Source: Pseudorhodobacter antarcticus
GTDB lineage: Bacteria > Pseudomonadota > Alphaproteobacteria > Rhodobacterales > Rhodobacteraceae
Assembly: GCA_945861995.1 (NCBI GenBank)
Contig: CAMAWZ010000045.1
Coordinates: forward strand, 1-11,510
Length of the DNA: 11,510 nt
Direction: 5' to 3'
The position numbers were made by a program, and so were the translations under genes. Under the pieces are notes generated by a model that saw only the letters and a list, made by a program, of their open reading frames with translations, searched no databases and was not told where the DNA came from. This document shows, in pieces, positions 6,170 through 11,510 of the stretch. Within the stretch, counting starts at the first letter, position 1. Every line of letters begins with the position of its first letter.

Positions 6170-9100
6170 ATGAACTTTTCCGCATGGTCTATCCGCAACC
6201 CTATAGCGCCAATTTTGGGGTTTTTTATCTTGATGGTGCTGGGCTGGCAAAGCTTTAACGCCCTGCCCATCACCCGCTTTCCCAATATCGACTTTCCTTT
6301 AGTTGTGGTGTCCGTCGCCCAGCCAGGCGCGGCTCCAGCCGAGTTGGAAACCCAAGTCACCAAAATTGTGGAAGATGCGGTTGTGGGCATAACGGGGGTT
6401 AAGAATGTCACCTCCACTGTCAATGACGGCATGTCGATGACCGCCATCGAATTTCGGATGGAAGTGCCAACAGATCAGGCCGTTCAAGATGTCAAAGATG
6501 CCATGGACAGGGTGCGCGGCGATTTGCCGGGCGGGGTCAATGAACCCAATGTTGCCAAGCTAGATGTCGAAGGTCAGGCGATTATGACCTTTTCGGTGAC
6601 AGCGCCGAATATGTCTTTGGAAGAAGTGTCTTGGTTTATTGACGATCAAGTCAAACGCGCGCTACAAGGCAAGGCGGGCGTGGGCCGTGTTGACCGTTTC
6701 GGCGGGGCAGACCGCGAAATTCGCATCGAACTTGATCCCTCGCGGCTCGACAGCTACGGCATCACGGCTTCGTCCGTGAACGCGCAGTTGCGCCAGACAA
6801 ACGTGAACCTTGGCGCGGGCCGCAGCGAAATTGGCGCGGGCGAACAATCCATCCGCACGCTGGGCGATGCCCGTTCGGTTGAAAGCCTTGGCAATAGCAT
6901 CATCGCGCTGCCATCGGGCCGCTTTGTACGCCTGTCCGATTTGGGCGCAGTGCTGGACACCAACCAAGAACTGCGTTCGATGACCAAACTGGACGGCAAC
7001 CAAGTGGTCACCTTTGGCGTCTACCGCGCCAAGGGTGCATCCGAAGTGTCGGTTGCAGAAACTGTCAACGCCGCGTTGGACGAAGTACGCGCCGCCCACC
7101 CCGATGTGGCGATCAACATGATCGACGATACGGTGTTCTACACCTATGGCAACTACGAGGCGGCTATCCACACCCTGCTGGAAGGCTCGCTTTTGGCGGT
7201 GATTGTGGTGTTCGCGTTCTTGCGCAACTGGCGCGCGACCATCATCACCGCTGTCGCCCTGCCTCTGTCTGCCGTGCCGACATTCTGGATTATGGATTTG
7301 CTCGGCTTCTCGCTGAACCTTGTGTCTTTCCTTGCCATCACATTGGCCACGGGGATTTTGGTCGACGATGCCATTGTGGAAATAGAAAACATAGCGCGGC
7401 ACATACGCATGGGCAAAACCCCCTACCGCGCCGCAATTGAAGCGGCCGACGAAATTGGCCTTGCCGTTATTGCCACCACCTTTACCATTATCGCGGTGTT
7501 TGTGCCCGTATCGTTTATGGGCGGAATTCCGGGGCAATATTTCATGCAATTTGGTCTGACAGTGGCCATTGCCGTGGCCTTCTCGCTGCTGGTCGCTCGC
7601 CTGATCACCCCCATGATGGCCGCTTTCTTTATGACAGCCAAAGACGCCAATGTTGGCGATCACGAGGGCGAGCAAGACGGCGCCGTCATGCGCGGTTATT
7701 TGTGGTTTGTCTCGCTGACCACGCATGGGGAAATTCACTGGAAAAACCGTTTCCTTTCGATCCTTCCCTTCCTGCGCCGCGTGCCCAATCGTGTCGAGCG
7801 CCCGCATCTTACCCCTGTGGTTGACAGGTTGATCGCTGCCTTTCCAAAATTTGCGCTTTTGGCCATTCCGATGGGGCTTTTGGCAATCGCCATTCGCCTG
7901 ACCTCTTGGGTTGGCTCTTTCGCACTGGCTCTTGCCTTTGGGGTTTTGAACTTTGCTCTTGGCTGGCTTACGAACCCCGTGCGCACGATCAAATCCTACT
8001 ACATCACGTTGGTCGCGGCCTTTGGTGTGCTGATGGTGTCGCTGTATTTCATGGCGCAAGTGCCAGGCGCGTTTCTGCCCCCCGAAGATGTCTCGCGCAT
8101 CTCCGTTTCGGTCGAATTGCCCCCCGGCACCACGCTGGAGCAAACCGACAAAACCACCGAAGCGATGCGGCAAGCTATTGCCGATATCGAAGGGATCAAA
8201 TCGGTTTTGGTCATTGCAGGCGCCTCTCCCACGGGCGAGATTGATCTGCGCAACGGCACTTTGACCGTTATTCTGGAAAGCTTGGATCACGGCCTGCTGC
8301 TGAAACTATCGGAAACTTTCAACAAAATTCCGTTCGTGAATGCCATCATTCCAGACATAACCAACAATGGCCGCACAGTGCCACAAGCAGAAATCGCGGA
8401 AGAGATTTTCAAACGCCTTGCCACCATTCCCGATGCGCGTGTTTTGAAAGTGGACGAACGCGGCCAGCGCGAACTGAGCTATTCGATATTGGCAAATAAC
8501 GAAGAAGACCTCAACCGCGCGGCAGCTTTGCTGGAAGAGGCGATGGCAGGCGATCCGCTGTTTGCCAATGTATCGACCAAAGGCGCAGTGCCACGGCCTG
8601 AAATTCAGGTCACCCCCCGCGCCGATGAAGCGGCCCGTTTGGGCGTGACCACGGCCGCCATTGCCGAAACCCTGCGCGTGGCCACAATTGGCGATGTCGA
8701 TGGGGCGCTGGCGAAAATATCGCTGGATGGTCGGCAAATTCCCGTTCGGGTGCGCGTGCGCGACGATGTGCGCGAAGATCTGGCGCGCATTGCCGCGATG
8801 CGGGTTCCCACCAATTCGGGCACATCAGTTCCGCTATCGACCGTAGCAGATGTGGTGATTTCCGAAGGCCCCGCCACCATCAACCGCTTTAACCGCGAAC
8901 GCACCGCGTCCATTGGGGCAGACTTGCCGTTGGGCGTGGCGCTTGGCACCGCGCAAACCCGCCTCAAGGCCATTGTTGAAGGCGACCCTGCCAATGGCGT
9001 GGCCCCAATGGTCACCTTGCCCGGCACGGCCAAGGTGCAAGCGGCGGGCGATGCCGAAGTTCAGGGCGAGTTGTTCGCCTCCTTTGGTAAGGCGATGATC

Positions 9101-9745
9101 TTGGGCCTGATGCTGATGCTGACGGTACTGATCTTGCTGTTCAAATCAGTGATCCAGCCCTTTACGATTTTGTTCTCGCTTCCCCTTGCCATTGGCGGGG
9201 TGGCCGCCGCGCTGATCCTGACCAATGCGGCGCTGTCGATGCCCGTGCTGATCGGTATCTTGATGCTGATGGGCATTGTCACCAAAAACGCCATTCTTCT
9301 GGTGGATTTCGTGATCGAGATGCGCGTGCGCGGGTTTGATCGGTTTAAGGCGGTGATGGAAGCAGGCCACAAACGCGCCCGCCCCATTGTGATGACATCC
9401 ATCGCCATGTCGGCAGGGATGCTGCCATCCGCGCTGGGTGTTGGCGAAGGCGGTGCCTTCCGCGCGCCGATGGCCACAGCCGTGATCGGCGGGATTATCG
9501 TATCCACCGTGCTGTCCTTGGTGGTGGTGCCGTCGTTCTATCTGATTATGGACGATCTGTCGGCGTTTATCACGCGCCTCCTGTCGCCCATGATCGGCCC
9601 ACGCGAAGAAGAAGCGCCAGTGCTGGACAACGAACATCTATCTGCCGAAGTGGCCGAACTAAAGGCCCAGCAGCAAGGCCTTCTGGCGCAGATCAAATCG
9701 CTGATGGGCCAGCGCACTGCGCCCAAAGGCATGGCGGCAGAATAA
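6170..9745 (+). CDS. RND-family efflux pump, inner-membrane permease, with an extended TM6-TM7 linker
   Basis: A proton-driven AcrB-type transporter that forms trimers and exports hydrophobic or toxic compounds; substrate unknown. The N-terminus NFSAWSIRNPIAPILGFFILMVLGW is the usual TM1 start. The proton-relay residues are present: D399-D400 in GILVDDAIVEIEN (TM4), K1039 in GIVTKNAILLVDF (TM10) and the RPIVMTSIAMSAGMLP stretch (TM11). Two large periplasmic loops (about 35-330 and 630-960) carry the porter and docking domains. At 1191 residues it is about 140 longer than AcrB: the D400-K1039 distance is 639 against 532 in AcrB, owing mostly to an extra segment at about 520-604 with two hydrophobic stretches, plus a charged, helical C-terminal tail. 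AGGGG overlaps the adaptor stop, 6 bases before this ATG, so the two are translationally linked. No outer-membrane partner is encoded here. Confidence 0.96.
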   Translation: MNFSAWSIRNPIAPILGFFILMVLGWQSFNALPITRFPNIDFPLVVVSVAQPGAAPAELETQVTKIVEDAVVGITGVKNVTSTVNDGMSMTAIEFRMEVPTDQAVQDVKDAMDRVRGDLPGGVNEPNVAKLDVEGQAIMTFSVTAPNMSLEEVSWFIDDQVKRALQGKAGVGRVDRFGGADREIRIELDPSRLDSYGITASSVNAQLRQTNVNLGAGRSEIGAGEQSIRTLGDARSVESLGNSIIALPSGRFVRLSDLGAVLDTNQELRSMTKLDGNQVVTFGVYRAKGASEVSVAETVNAALDEVRAAHPDVAINMIDDTVFYTYGNYEAAIHTLLEGSLLAVIVVFAFLRNWRATIITAVALPLSAVPTFWIMDLLGFSLNLVSFLAITLATGILVDDAIVEIENIARHIRMGKTPYRAAIEAADEIGLAVIATTFTIIAVFVPVSFMGGIPGQYFMQFGLTVAIAVAFSLLVARLITPMMAAFFMTAKDANVGDHEGEQDGAVMRGYLWFVSLTTHGEIHWKNRFLSILPFLRRVPNRVERPHLTPVVDRLIAAFPKFALLAIPMGLLAIAIRLTSWVGSFALALAFGVLNFALGWLTNPVRTIKSYYITLVAAFGVLMVSLYFMAQVPGAFLPPEDVSRISVSVELPPGTTLEQTDKTTEAMRQAIADIEGIKSVLVIAGASPTGEIDLRNGTLTVILESLDHGLLLKLSETFNKIPFVNAIIPDITNNGRTVPQAEIAEEIFKRLATIPDARVLKVDERGQRELSYSILANNEEDLNRAAALLEEAMAGDPLFANVSTKGAVPRPEIQVTPRADEAARLGVTTAAIAETLRVATIGDVDGALAKISLDGRQIPVRVRVRDDVREDLARIAAMRVPTNSGTSVPLSTVADVVISEGPATINRFNRERTASIGADLPLGVALGTAQTRLKAIVEGDPANGVAPMVTLPGTAKVQAAGDAEVQGELFASFGKAMILGLMLMLTVLILLFKSVIQPFTILFSLPLAIGGVAAALILTNAALSMPVLIGILMLMGIVTKNAILLVDFVIEMRVRGFDRFKAVMEAGHKRARPIVMTSIAMSAGMLPSALGVGEGGAFRAPMATAVIGGIIVSTVLSLVVVPSFYLIMDDLSAFITRLLSPMIGPREEEAPVLDNEHLSAEVAELKAQQQGLLAQIKSLMGQRTAPKGMAAE

Positions 9746-9788
9746 ATAGGGGCGCGCGCAGCCCCCCTTAACCACATCATCACTCACC

Positions 9789-9816
9789 AAAAAAGGCACC
9801 CCGCAGGGTGCCTTTT
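9789..9816. terminator. Bidirectional intrinsic terminator between the RND gene and acpP
   Basis: AAAAAA (9789-9794), GGCACCC (9795-9801), loop CGCA, GGGTGCC (9806-9812), TTTT (9813-9816). The seven-pair GC-rich stem is flanked by A and T runs, so it works for the RND operon arriving on the plus strand and for acpP arriving on the minus strand (acpP stop at 9840-9842). Confidence 0.92.
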
Positions 9817-9839
9817 CTGTACACTAAAGTCTGAAAAAC

Positions 9840-10073
9840 TTAGGCAGCCGACGAGATAAACTTCACCGCATCGCCAAAGGTTTGGATGGTCTCAGCAGCG
9901 TCATCCGGAATTTCGATACCGAATTCTTCTTCAAACGCCATTACCAATTCCACGGTATCAAGGCTGTCAGCGCCCAGATCGTCGATAAACGATGCGGATT
10001 CCGTCACTTTATCGGCCTCAACGCCAAGATGTTCGACGACGATCTTCTTCACACGATCAGCGATGTCGCTCAT
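9840..10073 (-). CDS. acpP: Acyl carrier protein
   Basis: The small acidic carrier that holds growing acyl chains as thioesters on 4'-phosphopantetheine and hands them to FabD, FabG, FabF and other partners. The 77 residues are the normal length; the attachment serine is Ser37 in GADSLDT, followed by the acidic helix II (ELVMAFEEEFGIEIPDD). The start ATG has GAGGAAA with 7 bases between GAGG and the ATG. It is the third gene of a fabD-fabG-acpP series but lies 187 bases after fabG, behind its own candidate promoter and a structured leader, consistent with the very high ACP levels cells need. A two-way terminator follows the stop. Confidence 0.98.
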   Translation of the reverse strand: MSDIADRVKKIVVEHLGVEADKVTESASFIDDLGADSLDTVELVMAFEEEFGIEIPDDAAETIQTFGDAVKFISSAA

Positions 10074-10092
10074 GTCATTTCCTCAGTTGCAG

Positions 10093-10167
10093 GCGGCTCT
10101 GCCGCGTTCTGTTCGTGCCTTGTTGCCAAGGCGTTTAAGGCCCCTATCCGCCATGTCTGGCAGGGCC
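10093..10167 (-). other. Three consecutive stem-loops in the acpP 5' leader
   Basis: In transcript order (minus strand): (1) 10167-10139, GGCCCT with AGGG(G)CC enclosing GCCA-GACA-TGGC; (2) 10132-10117, GCCTTG-GCAA-CAAGGC, a six-pair stem with a GNRA tetraloop; (3) 10105-10093, GCGGC-AGA-GCCGC, five pairs, ending 9 bases before the GAGG of the ribosome site. None is followed by a clear T-run, so they look like leader structure rather than terminators. Function (stability, processing, translation control) is unknown. Confidence 0.5.
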
Positions 10168-10205
10168 AGAAATACGAAAACCACCGCCCTCGCATGTCTG
10201 CCGCG

Positions 10206-10234
10206 CCTATAGCAAGCCCCGCTGCCTATGGCAA
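10206..10234 (-). promoter_or_regulatory. Candidate acpP promoter
   Basis: Minus strand TTGCCA (10234-10229) and TATAGG (10211-10206) with an ideal 17-base spacer, in the fabG-acpP gap. Matches to the consensus are 5 of 6 and 4 of 6. Transcription would begin near 10199, giving a leader of about 125 bases before acpP. Confidence 0.6.
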
Positions 10235-10260
10235 CAGGGCAGTTATGCGCCGTGCAAAAC

Positions 10261-10998
10261 TTAAACCATAAAGCTGCCGCCATTGATATGCAGCGTTGTG
10301 CCCGTCACATAAGACCCCTCATTGGATGCCAAATAGACCACGCCTGCGGCAATCTCGCTGCCCTGCCCCATGCGGCCAGCAGGAACCATGGTGAGAATGC
10401 GCGATTTTTGCTCGTCGTTCAGCTTATCGGTCATCGCGGTTTCAATGAAACCGGGGGCCACGCAATTGACGGTGATATTGCGCGATGCCACCTCTTGCGC
10501 CAGCGATTTTGACATGGCCGTCACGGCGGCCTTGGCGGCGGTGTAATTGCCCTGACCGGGGTTGCCCGAATGCCCCACAACCGAGGTGATGTTGATAATC
10601 CGCCCCCAGCGCGCCTTCATCATACCGCGCAGACTGGCGCGGCACAGGCGGAACGTGGCGGTCAGATTGATGTCGATCACCTGTTCAAATTCTTCGTCGG
10701 ACATACGCATGAACAGATTATCTTTGGTTATTCCTGCATTGTTGACCAGAATATCCAAACTGCCCATCGCCTCGGCCGCAGCCTTTGGCAGCCCGTCTAC
10801 CGCCGCAGCATCAGAAAGATTGCACGGCAGCACATAGGTGCGCGGCCCCAGTTCAGCGGCCAATTCCGCCAGAGGCCCCTCGCGCGTGCCTGACAGCGCA
10901 ACAGTGGCCCCTTGGGCGTGCAGCGCGCGGGCAATTGCCCCGCCAATTCCGCCAGATGCACCTGTGATCAGCGCATTTTTACCTGTTAAATCAAACAT
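10261..10998 (-). CDS. fabG: 3-oxoacyl-ACP reductase
   Basis: NADPH-dependent reductase that converts 3-ketoacyl-ACP to 3-hydroxyacyl-ACP in each elongation round. The 245 residues form a short-chain dehydrogenase: cofactor glycine motif GASGGIG at 13-19, NNAG at 86-89, Asn111, and the catalytic Ser139, Tyr152 and Lys156 in NITSVVGHSGNPGQGNYTAAK; E. coli FabG has S138, Y151, K155. The C-terminus GGSFMV replaces the more usual GGMYM. Two ATGs are possible: 11004 has its GGGGG directly abutting, while 10998 has AGGGGG six bases ahead and gives the normal MFDLTGK start, so 10998 is preferred. The ribosome site overlaps the fabD stop, leaving a gap of only 10 bases, so fabD and fabG are co-transcribed. 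Confidence 0.96.
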   Translation of the reverse strand: MFDLTGKNALITGASGGIGGAIARALHAQGATVALSGTREGPLAELAAELGPRTYVLPCNLSDAAAVDGLPKAAAEAMGSLDILVNNAGITKDNLFMRMSDEEFEQVIDINLTATFRLCRASLRGMMKARWGRIINITSVVGHSGNPGQGNYTAAKAAVTAMSKSLAQEVASRNITVNCVAPGFIETAMTDKLNDEQKSRILTMVPAGRMGQGSEIAAGVVYLASNEGSYVTGTTLHINGGSFMV

Positions 10999-11008
10999 TT
11001 GCATCCCC

Positions 11009-11510
11009 CTATTGCTTTGCCGCTAAAACATCGGCCGCCGTTCCCACGGCCCGTGTTTGCGCCCCGTCGGCGATGCGCTTGATCATCCCCGACAGCGCCT
11101 TACCTGCGCCAATCTCCCAATATTCACTGACGCCCTGCGCAGCCATCCACTGCACCGACTCGCGCCAGCGCACGCGGCCCGTCACTTGTGCGACCAGTAG
11201 CGCGCGGATTTGCGCAGGATCGCTTACGGCGCTGGCCTGCACATTGGCCACCAGCGGCACGGACGGGGCAGAAATCGTCACATCGGCAAGCGCCTGCGCC
11301 ATCACATCCGCCACAGGCTGCATCAGCGCGCAGTGAAACGGCGCGGACACTGGCAGCAGCAAAGCGCGTTTAGCGCCCTTGGCGTTGGCAATTTCTAACG
11401 CCCGCTCAACCGCGCCTTTATGGCCAGACACCACCACCTGCGCAGGGTCATTGTCATTGGCGGCTTCGCACACCTCACCCTGCGCGGCCTCGGCGGCAAC
11501 TTCGCTCGCG
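11009..11510 (-). CDS. fabD: Malonyl-CoA:ACP transacylase, C-terminal part (cut by window edge)
   Basis: FabD moves malonyl groups from CoA to ACP, feeding fatty acid elongation. Only about the last 167 residues are in the window; the frame is open to the right edge, so the start and the GHSLGE nucleophile region lie outside. Visible signatures are GEVCEAANDNDPAQVVVSGH, the catalytic histidine in PVSAPFHCALM, NVQA followed by the usual VRWRESV stretch, and EIGAGKALSGMIKRI near the C-terminus. A GTG at 11471-11473 is internal valine, not a start. The stop is TAG at 11009-11011 and fabG follows after 10 bases. Confidence 0.95.
   Translation of the reverse strand, partial: ASEVAAEAAQGEVCEAANDNDPAQVVVSGHKGAVERALEIANAKGAKRALLLPVSAPFHCALMQPVADVMAQALADVTISAPSVPLVANVQASAVSDPAQIRALLVAQVTGRVRWRESVQWMAAQGVSEYWEIGAGKALSGMIKRIADGAQTRAVGTAADVLAAKQ

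Noticed and set aside
6662..8290. 542-codon minus-strand open frame under the RND gene
   Set aside because: It is antisense to a strongly supported RND coding region and its translation is rich in H, Q, R and G without any recognisable domain, typical of a shadow frame in GC-rich DNA.

Overview
The window looks like a chromosomal segment of an alphaproteobacterium of the order Rhodobacterales (Roseobacter/Rhodobacter type). Three things point there: the start of a Rhodobacter-type gene transfer agent (GTA) head cluster, a fabD-fabG-acpP / fabF-mltG lipid and cell-wall block, and moderately high GC with strong alphaproteobacterial protein signatures. No tRNA, rRNA, CRISPR array or insertion sequence was found. 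No stretch over 300 bases lacks a gene; the longest gaps are 4258-4517, 1636-1822 and 10074-10260.

Reading leftward on the minus strand from the right edge: the C-terminal part of fabD (malonyl-CoA:ACP transacylase, cut by the window edge), fabG (3-ketoacyl-ACP reductase) 10 bases later, and then acpP (acyl carrier protein) behind its own candidate promoter and a structured leader. After an interruption the minus strand resumes with fabF (ketoacyl-ACP synthase II). fabF overlaps mltG (endolytic murein transglycosylase) by one base. Next come the first two GTA genes: a small-terminase-like gene (gp1) and the large terminase (gp2, TerL). TerL stops just before the left edge, where the portal gene would be expected next.

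The interruption between acpP and fabF is an oppositely oriented (+) three-gene efflux operon: a TetR-family regulator, a periplasmic adaptor (MFP) and a 1191-residue RND inner-membrane pump. The genes are 2 and 9 bases apart. A perfect 18-bp palindrome in front of the regulator is the likely operator. The operon ends in a strong hairpin that can also terminate acpP from the other side. No outer-membrane channel gene is present.

Most notable observations: (1) TerL carries a single in-frame amber codon in its N-terminal leader while the remaining 409 codons, with all ATPase and nuclease motifs, are intact; (2) a terminator-like hairpin lies directly upstream of the GTA genes; (3) the RND pump has an extra segment of about 85 residues with two hydrophobic stretches between the usual TM6 and TM7; (4) an efflux operon sits inside the fatty-acid synthesis block; (5) the acpP leader contains three consecutive stem-loops. 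I saw no wholly unknown multigene system; the novelty lies in these variations on known families.
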